Source: Bacillus sp. ISL-45
GTDB taxonomy: Bacteria; Bacillota; Bacilli; Bacillales; Cytobacillaceae
Assembly: GCF_018613195.1 (NCBI RefSeq)
Contig: NZ_JAGGQQ010000013.1
Location: forward strand, 48,838-112,837
Length of the DNA: 64,000 nucleotides
Direction of reading: 5' to 3'
The notes beneath the pieces were generated by a model that ran no database searches, was not told the DNA's origin, and saw only the letters and a list, made by a program, of their open reading frames with translations. This document shows, one piece after another, positions 25,919 through 34,447 of this stretch (positions are counted from its first letter, which is position 1; each line of letters starts with the position of its first letter). The position numbers were made by a program, and so were the translations under genes.

Positions 25919-26047
25919 TTATTTATTACGGCTTTTACCGGAGTTGATGTCCTGGTCATTACCTAACTCACCGTTCGTACGGCCTTTTTCTTTAGCGATT
26001 TTACCTCCCAGCCTTATATTAGGCTGGCTGATTTCTTTTTCCCTCAT
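25919..26047 (-). CDS. Small basic protein of 42 residues, unknown
   Basis: ATG 26047 after GGGGGTGAC. The peptide begins MREKEISQPNIRLGGKIAKE and continues with KGRTNGELGNDQDINSGKSRNK. Gly, Asn and Lys are abundant, with no hydrophobic stretch. It is followed after 15 bp by another tiny gene on the same strand, so the two probably form one transcript. Function unknown; a spore-core or disordered stress peptide is only a guess. Confidence 0.55.
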   Translation of the reverse strand: MREKEISQPNIRLGGKIAKEKGRTNGELGNDQDINSGKSRNK

Positions 26048-26208
26048 ATTTGTCACCCCCAGTTTTAAGATGCTCCATTTTGCAAAATAAAATTTCAGAA
26101 ATTAAATCTTTAATCATTGCACAACCCTTCTGTTATGTAATATAATTTAATTAAATATTCTGTTATATAACAAGGAACGGTAAATTGATGAGGAGAGAGG
26201 TAGAATGG

Positions 26209-26532
26209 ATGACTAAAACGGATGCAATTGCACGAAGGATTTTGGGTTGGAAGCTGAACAGGTGGGATCGCTGGTTTGATTATGAAAAAGGCGTTTTCAT
26301 CAATGACTCTGAATTCCAGCCGGAGCAGAACCTTGTCCATGCGATGCTGGTTGTCGAGAGATTGGAGAAATTGTGCTACAGCTTCTCCTCCAACGGAGTT
26401 TCAGAGGCCGCTTTTAACCAGTTCAAAGGTACGGGGGAAAATCTGCCTGAAGCCATCACAAATGCTGCCTATGCGATCATTGAAAATGACTCAGTCGTCT
26501 CTAGTTCATCTTTGTGGCGCAAGCTTTCGTAA
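26209..26532 (+). CDS. Phage ABA sandwich-type small protein (BC1872-like)
   Basis: 107 residues: a 50-residue basic/aromatic N-terminal part (ILGWKLNRWDRWFDYEKGVF) then FQPEQNLVHAMLVVERLEK, a pattern seen in small Bacillus and phage proteins of the ABA-sandwich kind. The function is unknown. ATG 26209 is eight bases after GAGGAGAGAGG; the frame runs 8 codons further upstream. It is an isolated single gene followed by its own terminator; no other phage genes are nearby. Confidence 0.65.
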   Translation: MTKTDAIARRILGWKLNRWDRWFDYEKGVFINDSEFQPEQNLVHAMLVVERLEKLCYSFSSNGVSEAAFNQFKGTGENLPEAITNAAYAIIENDSVVSSSSLWRKLS

Positions 26533-26547
26533 TAATCCGCAAATAAG

Positions 26548-26583
26548 AGCTGTCATCCGGACAACAAAGGATGACAGCTCTTT
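26548..26583. terminator. Terminator between convergent genes
   Basis: GAGCTGTCATCC, ten-base loop, GGATGACAGCTC, then TTTAAATTTATT. A twelve-pair stem. It may also end the cyd transcript from the other strand. Confidence 0.85.
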
Positions 26584-26587
26584 AAAT

Positions 26588-26686
26588 TTATTCCACTTTT
26601 TCGTCCTTCCCTGCCAGCCAGAATGATGCAATAATTGACGCAATAATGACAATGAAAGGAGCGTAAAACATCGTGAATTCAGCCAT
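26588..26686 (-). CDS. cydS: Cytochrome bd oxidase small subunit CydS
   Basis: A 32-residue peptide, one membrane helix: MAEFTMFYAPFIVIIASIIA followed by SFWLAGKDEKVE. Length, position directly after cydB (11 bp) and the FxxxYAP...V...FWxxxKD pattern agree with CydS, the third subunit first seen in the Geobacillus bd oxidase structure, where it lies against CydA and stabilises heme. AGGAGG precedes ATG 26686. Confidence 0.88.
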   Translation of the reverse strand: MAEFTMFYAPFIVIIASIIASFWLAGKDEKVE

Positions 26687-26697
26687 TCTCAAACCTC

Positions 26698-27723
26698 CTA
26701 TGCGTGGTCGTTCTTTTTCCCCTGAACATAGTCCTTATTAAATAAAAATAACCTCAGCAGCAGGTACAGTGACGGAAGCAAAAGCCCAAGCCCAGCAATG
26801 AACGCGATGATAAGTGCAATGGCCATCGCTTCATTTGTGAAGCTGTCGTATATGCTGAGAAACGGATAAAGCAGATAAGGGTAATGCGAAATACCATAGG
26901 CAAAAAAGGCAATAAAGAATTGGCCGGTCAATAGTCCAAACGCCACCCCGTATGCCTTCCGTTTTCCAATCAGGTACACGGTTCCCACAAACAGGATGAA
27001 GGAGATGGCAAACAGCCACCATAAATCAACCAGTCTGCTGTAATGCTCAGGGTTATGGCCCCTAAGTTCCACGATGATGCCTGTTGCCGTAACGATTGCC
27101 GGCACAGACCAAATCAAGGCATATTTCCGCAGCAGTTCTGTTGCCGGTTCATCTTGTGCCTTATTCGCATACCAGGTCAAAAAAACGGCAGATATATAAA
27201 GAACCGCAGTCAGGCTCAGGATTACAATGCTCCATGTTAATGGACTGGTGAACAGGGCCCAGTAGTCCAACTCGATCCCCGAGCCAGTTTCCTCCACAAA
27301 GCCTCCCTCTGAAATCGTGAGTACAATCGATAGAGAGGCAGGGATGAACAAGCCAGTGAGTCCATATAAATACGTGTATCTCTTATGCTTTAATCCCCCA
27401 TAAGTCGTGAACGCATAATATGCCCCGCGAATGGCGAGCAAAACAACTCCAATGCTCGCCGGCACCAGCAGGATGGTTCCATAATAATAAGCTGTTTTAG
27501 GAAAGAAGCCGACAATTCCCACGAAGAAGAATACAAGAAATACGTTCGTGACTTCCCAGACAGGCGATAAATATCGCTGGATGATTCCTGTCAGGATATG
27601 CTGCTTTCCCCTGAACAAGCTGTAAGCATTGAAAAAACCTGCACCGAAATCGATGGAAGCGACGATGACATAACCAAATAGAAAGAGCCAAAGAACTGAA
27701 ATCCCTATTATCTCAAGCATCAT
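26698..27723 (-). CDS. cydB: Cytochrome bd-type quinol oxidase subunit II
   Basis: 341 residues with about nine membrane helices and the family start VIASIDFGAGFFNAYS. CydB pairs with CydA to form the quinol oxidase that reduces oxygen to water at low oxygen tension without pumping protons. The ATG overlaps the stop of cydA (ATGATG), so the two are translationally coupled. Sequence and partner size are those of the Bacillus YthAB/Geobacillus CydABS kind. Confidence 0.94.
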   Translation of the reverse strand: MMLEIIGISVLWLFLFGYVIVASIDFGAGFFNAYSLFRGKQHILTGIIQRYLSPVWEVTNVFLVFFFVGIVGFFPKTAYYYGTILLVPASIGVVLLAIRGAYYAFTTYGGLKHKRYTYLYGLTGLFIPASLSIVLTISEGGFVEETGSGIELDYWALFTSPLTWSIVILSLTAVLYISAVFLTWYANKAQDEPATELLRKYALIWSVPAIVTATGIIVELRGHNPEHYSRLVDLWWLFAISFILFVGTVYLIGKRKAYGVAFGLLTGQFFIAFFAYGISHYPYLLYPFLSIYDSFTNEAMAIALIIAFIAGLGLLLPSLYLLLRLFLFNKDYVQGKKNDHA

Positions 27724-29066
27724 CGAAATCCACCTTCCTTCTCCAGTTCCCTGTCTTCCAGTTCCTGTTCAACTGTATTTTTCCTGAACATCCTTGTTAA
27801 TACAACGGTGCTGCCAATGGCCAGGATCAAGTATAAACCTGCAAACAGAAGCAGCATCAAATCGACCTGTCCGCTTGTGGTCGCCGCATCCTCAACTTTC
27901 ATGATTCCTCGAAGGATCCATGGCTGTCTTCCGACTTCAGCGAACCACCAGCCAAGTTCAATCGCTAGCATCGATAACGGTCCGCCGAAGACAATCAGCC
28001 AGCGGTACCATCTTGCCCTGATAAAACCCCATTTCATCCACACGCCCACAACATAGACAAGCGAAAGGGCCATCATCCACATCCCGATTGTCACCATTCC
28101 ATCAAACAGATAATGGATGTACAATGGCGGGATTTCATCTTCAGGGAATTCATTAAGTCCTATAACTTCAGCGTTAGGGTCGCTATGAGCCAAGATACTC
28201 AGTGCATAAGGAATCTCAAGGGCATATTTTACTTCGCCGTCATCAAGAACACCATACAACATCAACGGCGCCCCCTCATGCGTCTCGAAGTGCCACTCTG
28301 CTGCTGCCAGCTTTTCCGGCTGGTATTCTGCGAGGTATTTACCCGAAAAATCACCGATGACCGCAGCAGCAATTGAAAAGATAAGACCGATTTTCATCGT
28401 TAAAAATAATGCTTTTTTATGGTAGATATGATTGGATCCTTTTAAAAGCCGGAATGCGCCTATCGAAGCGAGTACAAATGCTGATGTCATGTAAGCTGTC
28501 GCCAGCACATGGGCGACCTTCGTCGGCATTGCCGGAGTGAACATGGCAAGAACGGGATTGATATTGACCAGTTGGCCGTTCACAAGGTCAAAGCCTTGTG
28601 GCGCATTCATGAATGCATTAACCATCGTGATGAACACAGCTGAAAAAGAAGCCCCAACCGCCACCGGAATCAGCAGCAGCAAATGTTTCTTCTGATTTTC
28701 AAACCGATCCCATGTATATAAATAGATTCCTAGAAAAATAGCTTCAAAGAAGAACGCGAAGGTTTCCATGAACAGAGGAAGAGCGATCACGTTACCCGCC
28801 AGTTCCATAAAATTTGGCCATAACAATGACAGCTGCAATCCAATTGCCGTCCCTGTCACAACTCCAACTGCAACGGTGATTACAAAGCCACGGGTCCACC
28901 TTCTTGCGAGCAGGATATAATGCTCATCCTGTTTCTTGATTCCCAGCCACTGAGCAATCATGATCATCAGCGGTATTCCCACTCCAATGGTGGCATAAAT
29001 GATATGGAAGGATAATGTAAGCTCCGTCAAGACACGGCTGAAAAAAACTGATTCTTCATTCCCCAT
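27720..29066 (-). CDS. cydA: Cytochrome bd-type quinol oxidase subunit I
   Basis: 448 residues with about nine helices. The heme-binding His21 is in LTLSFHIIYATIGVG near the N terminus; a second conserved His is in KVAHVLATAYMTSAF. The quinol-binding loop is short, as in Gram-positive enzymes, with YALSILAHSDPNAEV and GLNEFPEDE. The ribosome site is a weak AAGGGG. It is preceded 18 bp upstream by a 31-residue membrane peptide on the same strand and followed by cydB and cydS. Confidence 0.95.
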   Translation of the reverse strand: MGNEESVFFSRVLTELTLSFHIIYATIGVGIPLMIMIAQWLGIKKQDEHYILLARRWTRGFVITVAVGVVTGTAIGLQLSLLWPNFMELAGNVIALPLFMETFAFFFEAIFLGIYLYTWDRFENQKKHLLLLIPVAVGASFSAVFITMVNAFMNAPQGFDLVNGQLVNINPVLAMFTPAMPTKVAHVLATAYMTSAFVLASIGAFRLLKGSNHIYHKKALFLTMKIGLIFSIAAAVIGDFSGKYLAEYQPEKLAAAEWHFETHEGAPLMLYGVLDDGEVKYALEIPYALSILAHSDPNAEVIGLNEFPEDEIPPLYIHYLFDGMVTIGMWMMALSLVYVVGVWMKWGFIRARWYRWLIVFGGPLSMLAIELGWWFAEVGRQPWILRGIMKVEDAATTSGQVDLMLLLFAGLYLILAIGSTVVLTRMFRKNTVEQELEDRELEKEGGFR

Positions 29067-29083
29067 TTTTCAATACCCCTTTT

Positions 29084-29179
29084 CTATCCAGCAAAAATTC
29101 GGCCGATAAAAGACAATCCCATGATTGCCGCTACAATAAAAGCAAGCCACATAAGCATTCTTTCTTGTTTTTTATACAT
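29084..29179 (-). CDS. 31-residue single-helix membrane peptide upstream of cydA
   Basis: ATG 29179 follows GAGGTGAC at good spacing. The peptide is MYKKQERMLMWLAFIVAAIM then GLSFIGRIFAG: a basic N terminus followed by a single membrane helix. It ends 18 bp before cydA, so it belongs to the cyd transcript. It is distinct from CydS, which lies at the other end of the operon, and I know no named subunit at this position. It may be an accessory or regulatory peptide of the bd oxidase. Confidence 0.72.
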   Translation of the reverse strand: MYKKQERMLMWLAFIVAAIMGLSFIGRIFAG

Positions 29180-29343
29180 AAGTCACCTCGAAAATTTGTT
29201 CACTTTATCACATTTTTGCGCAGTCTCTGACCCTAATCCTTTATACAGTATAAATGTGAGAGAAATATGTTATGTAATCCATTTTGGCATCTTTCATTTC
29301 ATTCCCGTTCTCCGGCCTGTTAAAACGAAAAAACAGCATATTG

Positions 29344-29991
29344 TCAGTGTGCACGTTTCGATAATTCCAGCTTCTCTTTATATCTTTGGGAAAACCAAAT
29401 AACAGCTGCCACCCACAGACCGCTGGCAATAAAACCGCCAATGATATCACTTGGATAATGGACGCCTAAATAAACCCTGCTCAACCCAATCGCTAAGATC
29501 ATAAAAGCGCTGAGTATGATGACAGCTACTCTCCCAATCCGGGAGGGAACATGGCGCCAGAGCAGGAAAGCAAGAATGCTGTAAAAAGAAAAAGCATTCA
29601 TCGCATGGCCGCTTGGAAAACTGTAGCCACCTATATCGATCAGCCGGTGAAAATCCGGGCGTGCCCGATGAAAATAAAGTTTCAGCAATCTGTTCAAGAT
29701 CGGTGTAATATATACAACAGACAGGAAAACAAGGATTTCCAGCCTGTGTTTTAACACGTAAAAAAGAAACAGGAAAATGGGAATGGTCAGGATTACGATC
29801 AATTTTAAGGAGCCAATATAGGTAAAGAATTTCATGGCCGAAGTCAGGCCCTCTGCTTCGAGTCCCTGCACTGCATCAATGACAGCCCGGTCGAACACCA
29901 TCAGATGTTCAGCCTGTACCAGATAAGACATAATGATAAAACCAAATAACGAACCAAAAAAGGCGGTTAAAAGCTGCAGATTGAACTTCAT
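29344..29991 (-). CDS. Membrane PAP2-family phosphatase
   Basis: 215 residues, about six membrane helices, and the three PAP2 motifs: KLYFHRARPD (KxxxxxxRP), PSGHAMN (PSGH) and SRVYLGVHYPSD (SRxxxxxHxxxD). Family members remove phosphate from lipid phosphates such as undecaprenyl pyrophosphate or phosphatidylglycerophosphate. It is followed on the chromosome by the ugd-galU cluster in the same direction, compatible with recycling of lipid carrier for surface polysaccharide, but that link is inferred. GGGAGG precedes ATG 29991. Confidence 0.9.
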   Translation of the reverse strand: MKFNLQLLTAFFGSLFGFIIMSYLVQAEHLMVFDRAVIDAVQGLEAEGLTSAMKFFTYIGSLKLIVILTIPIFLFLFYVLKHRLEILVFLSVVYITPILNRLLKLYFHRARPDFHRLIDIGGYSFPSGHAMNAFSFYSILAFLLWRHVPSRIGRVAVIILSAFMILAIGLSRVYLGVHYPSDIIGGFIASGLWVAAVIWFSQRYKEKLELSKRAH

Positions 29992-30122
29992 GAATCCTGT
30001 TCCCTCCCGTGCATTCTAAATCCCCCTTACTATTCCCAATCCGCTATTTTAAAAAGACCTTTCATGACTTCATTGTTAGCAAGTTGGTAACATTCACAAA
30101 CCAAACAAAAAAAGGAATGAAC

Positions 30123-31445
30123 TTAATCATCCCCCTTTAAAATAATCGCCGGCCGCCCGACTGGATAATATTCAATTGTCCCGCATGCTTTGAGGGCAGC
30201 TTCATCTAAACAGTTCCTGCCGTCAAAGATAATTGGCTTTTTCATGTTATCCAATAGAGCTTTGACATCAAGCTCCGTGAATTCTTCCCATTCTGTGACA
30301 ATAAACAAAGCATCTGCCTCTTCAGCAGCTTCTGCTGCGGAGTCAACGTAAGTGATGATGTCACCAATGACCTTCCTTGCATTGCTGGCTGCAACTGGGT
30401 CAAAGGCTGCAACTTCAGCCCCTGAAGCAGTCAAGGAGCGTGCAATTTTGATTGACGGAGCTTCCCTCATATCATCCGTATTCGGTTTGAAGGAAAGGCC
30501 GAGCATGGCGATTTTCTTACCCTTTAATTCTCCCAATCGTTTCAATGCCTTAGTTACAAGCAGCTCATGCTGATGATCATTGATGGCAATTGTCTCTTCC
30601 AATAATAAAAATGGGACCCCTAGATTCCTTGAGGTATGCAGCATGGCTTTTACATCCTTTGGAAAACAGGATCCGCCATACCCTATTCCCGCCTTTAAAA
30701 AGGCGGAACCAATCCGCTTATCTAAGCCCATCCCCTTCGCTACATCATCGACGTCAGCTCCTGCGGCTTCGCATAGATTGGCGATTGCATTGATAAAACT
30801 GATTTTTGTCGCCAAAAATGCATTGGAAGCGTATTTGATCATTTCAGCGCTTCTCACATTCGTCAATAAAAATGGGACGTTCAGCGGCCGGTACATCTCT
30901 CGGATTTTTTTAGAGGCACCCGCATCGTCAGAGCCAATGATAATCCTGTCAGCTTTCAATGTATCCTCGATGGCTGATCCCTGCCGCAGGAACTCCGGGT
31001 TGGAGACCATCTTGATGTCAACTTTATTTTTCAGCTGCGCCAATAACAGTGTTTCAAAATATTCATTTGTCCCAACTGGCACCGTACTTTTAATTACAAC
31101 AATACAATCCCTGACTATATGTTCAGCGAGATCCTTTGCGGCTTGCTCAAGAAAGCTTAAATCCGCCTGCCCGTCGTCACTTTGAGGGGTACCAACGGCG
31201 ATTATGATAATATCTGCGTGGCTCAATGCATACTGATGGGAGGTAGTAAAAGCGAGTCTCCCTGCAGAGGAGTTTTTACTGAGAAGGTCTTCTAGACCGG
31301 GTTCATAAATCGGGGACTTTCCTTCCTTAAGAAGCTCTATTTTCCTTTCATCAACATCTATGCAAATTACATTGTGTCCGATTTCCGCCAGGCAGACTCC
31401 TGTGGACAGCCCGACATAACCTGTTCCAAGTACTGCGACCCTCAT
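30123..31445 (-). CDS. ugd: UDP-glucose 6-dehydrogenase
   Basis: Oxidises UDP-glucose to UDP-glucuronate with two NAD+, supplying a precursor for acidic surface polymers. In the 440 residues the NAD-binding GTGYVG is at 7-12; the catalytic Cys260 lies in GYGGSCFPKDV; DMREAPS and LGLSFKPNTDD are also present. ATG 31445 fits the GAGAGAG ribosome site better than GTG 31454, which overlaps the galU end. galU lies directly upstream and makes its substrate. Confidence 0.95.
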   Translation of the reverse strand: MRVAVLGTGYVGLSTGVCLAEIGHNVICIDVDERKIELLKEGKSPIYEPGLEDLLSKNSSAGRLAFTTSHQYALSHADIIIIAVGTPQSDDGQADLSFLEQAAKDLAEHIVRDCIVVIKSTVPVGTNEYFETLLLAQLKNKVDIKMVSNPEFLRQGSAIEDTLKADRIIIGSDDAGASKKIREMYRPLNVPFLLTNVRSAEMIKYASNAFLATKISFINAIANLCEAAGADVDDVAKGMGLDKRIGSAFLKAGIGYGGSCFPKDVKAMLHTSRNLGVPFLLLEETIAINDHQHELLVTKALKRLGELKGKKIAMLGLSFKPNTDDMREAPSIKIARSLTASGAEVAAFDPVAASNARKVIGDIITYVDSAAEAAEEADALFIVTEWEEFTELDVKALLDNMKKPIIFDGRNCLDEAALKACGTIEYYPVGRPAIILKGDD

Positions 31446-31446
31446 G

Positions 31447-32343
31447 TCAGTCACACTCTCTCTTCATGTCCGGCATCTCGTACACTTCTTTCAAATACTC
31501 AATGACATCATCTCTTGTATCTTCCCTTTGCAGTGCGAAATCAACCGTTGCCTTGATGAAACCGATTTTGTCCCCGATATCGTACCGCCTGCCCTCGAAG
31601 TGATACGCCAACACCGCCTGGCGCTTATTGAGTTCATTGATTGCGTCCGTCAGCTGCAATTCTCCCCCATGGCTGGCTGGAGTCTTTGCCAGTACCTCAA
31701 AAATTTCCGGCCTCAGTACATAGCGTCCCATTATTGCATAATTTGAAGGTGCCTCATCTTTCGAAGGCTTTTCTACCAGTGAATCAATATAGAACAGATT
31801 TGGCTCGAGGTTCGCCCCCTTTGGCTTGATGATTCCATATTTACTGACATCACTATCTGCAACTTTTTGAATCGCTACGACTGAGCTATTGCAGTATTCA
31901 AATACATTGATGATTTGCTTCAAGCATGGGGTTTCCGACATTACAATGTCGTCGCCAAGCAAAACGGCGAACGGTTCATTGCCGATGAAGCTTTGGGCGC
32001 AAAGGATTGCGTGCCCCAATCCAAGAGCTTCCTTTTGCCTGACATAATAGATTTTTGCAAGGCTGGATATATTTTGGACCTCTTCTAAAATAGCAAGTTT
32101 ATTCTTTCTTAATAATGCATCTTCCAGTTCATACGATTTATCAAAATGATCTTCTATCGATCTTTTTCCCCTGCCGATGATGATGATAATTTCCTCTATT
32201 CCTGAGGCTACTGCTTCTTCGACAATATATTGAATTGTCGGCTTATCAACAATCGGCAGCATTTCTTTTGGCTGCGCTTTGGTTGCCGGCAAAAATCGAG
32301 TCCCGAGTCCTGCTGCCGGGATAATGGCTTTACGGATTCTCAT
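31447..32343 (-). CDS. galU: UTP-glucose-1-phosphate uridylyltransferase
   Basis: 298 residues. Forms UDP-glucose from UTP and glucose-1-phosphate. The nucleotide-binding start AAGLGTRFLPATKAQPKEM and VDKPTIQYIVEEA, plus FAVLLGDDI and EKPSKDEAPSNYAIMGRYV, identify GalU/GtaB. ATG 32343 follows AAGGAGG; eight further codons upstream have no site. It forms a two-gene unit with ugd. Confidence 0.95.
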   Translation of the reverse strand: MRIRKAIIPAAGLGTRFLPATKAQPKEMLPIVDKPTIQYIVEEAVASGIEEIIIIIGRGKRSIEDHFDKSYELEDALLRKNKLAILEEVQNISSLAKIYYVRQKEALGLGHAILCAQSFIGNEPFAVLLGDDIVMSETPCLKQIINVFEYCNSSVVAIQKVADSDVSKYGIIKPKGANLEPNLFYIDSLVEKPSKDEAPSNYAIMGRYVLRPEIFEVLAKTPASHGGELQLTDAINELNKRQAVLAYHFEGRRYDIGDKIGFIKATVDFALQREDTRDDVIEYLKEVYEMPDMKRECD

Positions 32344-32465
32344 ATGCTGCCTCCTTTTCAATTCCATAGTCTTTTATATTCAATAGGAGAGAATCCGGTC
32401 ACGTTAAAGGCCTATCATTTTGAAAATAGACTCCATTAGGAATGATTTGTACGGGTCCACGCCCA

Positions 32466-32492
32466 AAAGACTCCCGGCAAAAGGCTAGGAGT
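32466..32492 (-). terminator. Terminator of the kinase/glycosyltransferase unit
   Basis: On the minus strand GACTCC, 13-base loop, GGAGTC, then TTTTGGG. It separates the HipA-like gene from galU. Confidence 0.65.
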
Positions 32493-33268
32493 CAGTGGCG
32501 CTTTTTATAGTAGGGTAAATATACTTTTTTGATAAACTGCTTTATCAGCTTCGGCAAAAGTTTTTTCCGCCTTTTCACCAATGCAGTGACAATGGCCTTT
32601 TTCTCATCCTTCGAGACCTTCCAGTCATCAGGGATTACGGATACTATTTCTTCTATCAAGAAAATGGGCATTGTCTGGATAAGTTCAATATAGTCGGCAA
32701 ATTCCCCTTCGTCCTCCACAAAACTCGCCATAAGTTTGTGGGTAGCGCTTTTCATCATTTTATTATTCATTTTTTGTAAATCAGGAAGCTGCCAATTATA
32801 CGATCCCATTACTTCTGCCTGGTCAATTATCCACAAACGATAAGAGTCAGCTGATTCTTCCTGCAAAAGAATATTCTTGCGAGTCCGGTCACGGTTGCTG
32901 AGCCAATAATCAAATACAATGATGCCCGCCAGTGTCTCTGGGTTGATAATGCCTGGCACATCGGGCACCTGATGTCCATCAAGACAGCCTGGAACATATA
33001 GGGATGCAAATTGATATTGGGAAGCAGCCAATTGAGAGAGTTCGGGAATCTCAGAAATGAACGACTGTGGAATTACAATAATTTGGGCGAAGGGCACTGG
33101 AAGCCCCAGGTATCTGGCCAAACAATAGGAAACCCATTCATTTGGCAGAGTCTTTTCAAACCCTTCCTGAAAAAATTTCACGACGTAGTTCCTGCCATCG
33201 TCAAAAGTAATTAAATGCGCGTTGGATTTACCCTCGAATTTTCTGCGGTAAGTAACGGGCTGTATCAA
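32492..33268 (-). CDS. HipA-like kinase domain protein
   Basis: 258 residues. HipA-type kinase features: an ATP-loop-like N terminus (FDDGRNYVVKFFQ), the catalytic-loop segment FDYWLSNRDRTRKNILL, and the metal-binding IIDQAEVMGS. The tail is very basic. The TTG start overlaps the stop of the glycosyltransferase (TTGA), so the two are coupled. No HipB-like DNA-binding partner is nearby, so this is probably not a toxin-antitoxin pair. The context (glycosyltransferase, second kinase, ugd/galU) points to surface or spore polysaccharide. The target is unknown. Confidence 0.8.
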   Translation of the reverse strand: MIQPVTYRRKFEGKSNAHLITFDDGRNYVVKFFQEGFEKTLPNEWVSYCLARYLGLPVPFAQIIVIPQSFISEIPELSQLAASQYQFASLYVPGCLDGHQVPDVPGIINPETLAGIIVFDYWLSNRDRTRKNILLQEESADSYRLWIIDQAEVMGSYNWQLPDLQKMNNKMMKSATHKLMASFVEDEGEFADYIELIQTMPIFLIEEIVSVIPDDWKVSKDEKKAIVTALVKRRKKLLPKLIKQFIKKVYLPYYKKRH

Positions 33269-34371
33269 TGCTCGATCACTCCCGTTCTATCACCGTGGAC
33301 AATTTCGTATAACAAATCAATATACTGTTCTGCCACTACTTCGATGGTAAAATGCTCTTGAACATGCTTAGTGGCTGTGTTCGATATTTTTTTATGCAGT
33401 TCCGGGTGGTCAAGGATGCCATAAAGCTGCTTTACTGCATCATCCACATTTTGACCTCGATACAGGCGGCCGGTTTGTCCTTGAATAACCAGCTCAGTGA
33501 CTGGCCTCATATTGGATGCAACTACCGGGACACCGCATGCCATCGATTCAATAAAAGTATTGCCGAACGATTCGGATTTCGTGGTAGCCAGTGTACATCC
33601 TCCAGACTTTCGGATTTTCGCATATACATGCGGCATTTGTTGATACGGAATGACTGGGAACCACTTGACTATATCAGTGAGGTTTTCTTCCCGCCATTTT
33701 GCTGCAAACTCTTCCCTTTGCACACTCTGGGCGCCTCCAACTACCCATATTTCCACGTCATTCCGTTCACTTTTTATTCGCTTGGCAACCTCGATCAGCA
33801 TAGGCCAATTTTTACGCTTATCAAGCCTGCCAATCCAGCCGATGACTTTCTTGTTCTCCGGCAGCAGAGGAGCACTGTTACTGTCAATCTCGGATTCGGC
33901 CAATGGCCTGAAGAAGGAAGTATCAACTCCGTTGTAGATGACATTGACTGGTTCTGCTTCAGTCAGGATCGATACAATTCTTTTTTGATAATTCGATGGC
34001 ACGATAATCGATACAGGGTTAATTCCGTTGAACGATTTAATATGTGGTTCAAGCTTGATGATCTCTGGTGTCCTGGCTTCTATGATGACCGGTCCTGAAT
34101 AATCAGCCTTTTTCAGCCATTTATAGGCAGCACCAGTATCCACTACAATAATCGCATCGTATGCGTTATTCTGAATGATATCGACAATTTCCCGCTGATC
34201 CCTGGTTAAATATACGGGAGCGACATCCTTCATGATGTGAAGTCCGCCATGATCAGTCGTATACAAAAATTCTGTATCGATTCCATGCTTTTTGAAAAAA
34301 ATCGCCCGATTCCTCCAGCCTGCATTGACCCCGCCGACAGTTAACAGCCTCCAGATCACTAATATTTTCAT
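33265..34371 (-). CDS. Glycosyltransferase family 4
   Basis: 368 residues, two Rossmann-like halves. The first begins WRLLTVGGVNAGWRNRAIFF, and the second carries the nucleotide-sugar site KKVIGWIGRLDKRKNWPMLIEVA and the family-4 motif ESFGNTFIESMACGVPVVAS. It transfers a sugar from an NDP donor, probably in the cytoplasm. GAGGAG precedes ATG 34371. It is coupled with the downstream HipA-like kinase gene. B. subtilis CotSA is a coat-associated protein of this broad class next to a kinase-like CotS; the resemblance is in layout only. Confidence 0.87.
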   Translation of the reverse strand: MKILVIWRLLTVGGVNAGWRNRAIFFKKHGIDTEFLYTTDHGGLHIMKDVAPVYLTRDQREIVDIIQNNAYDAIIVVDTGAAYKWLKKADYSGPVIIEARTPEIIKLEPHIKSFNGINPVSIIVPSNYQKRIVSILTEAEPVNVIYNGVDTSFFRPLAESEIDSNSAPLLPENKKVIGWIGRLDKRKNWPMLIEVAKRIKSERNDVEIWVVGGAQSVQREEFAAKWREENLTDIVKWFPVIPYQQMPHVYAKIRKSGGCTLATTKSESFGNTFIESMACGVPVVASNMRPVTELVIQGQTGRLYRGQNVDDAVKQLYGILDHPELHKKISNTATKHVQEHFTIEVVAEQYIDLLYEIVHGDRTGVIEH

Positions 34372-34447
34372 ATTGGTAGCTCCTCGAAAAAGATTGGGCG
34401 CCTCCTGAACAGAATTTAATTCCTTACACTACTATAAAACTAGAATA

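Noticed and set aside
29181..29230. Rex or other redox-regulator operator ahead of cyd
   Set aside because: The region has TGTGA and TTCAC fragments but not in the required TTGTGAA-N4-TTCACAA arrangement.
32492..33268. HipA toxin of a toxin-antitoxin pair
   Set aside because: No HipB-like helix-turn-helix gene is adjacent; the gene is coupled to a glycosyltransferase instead.
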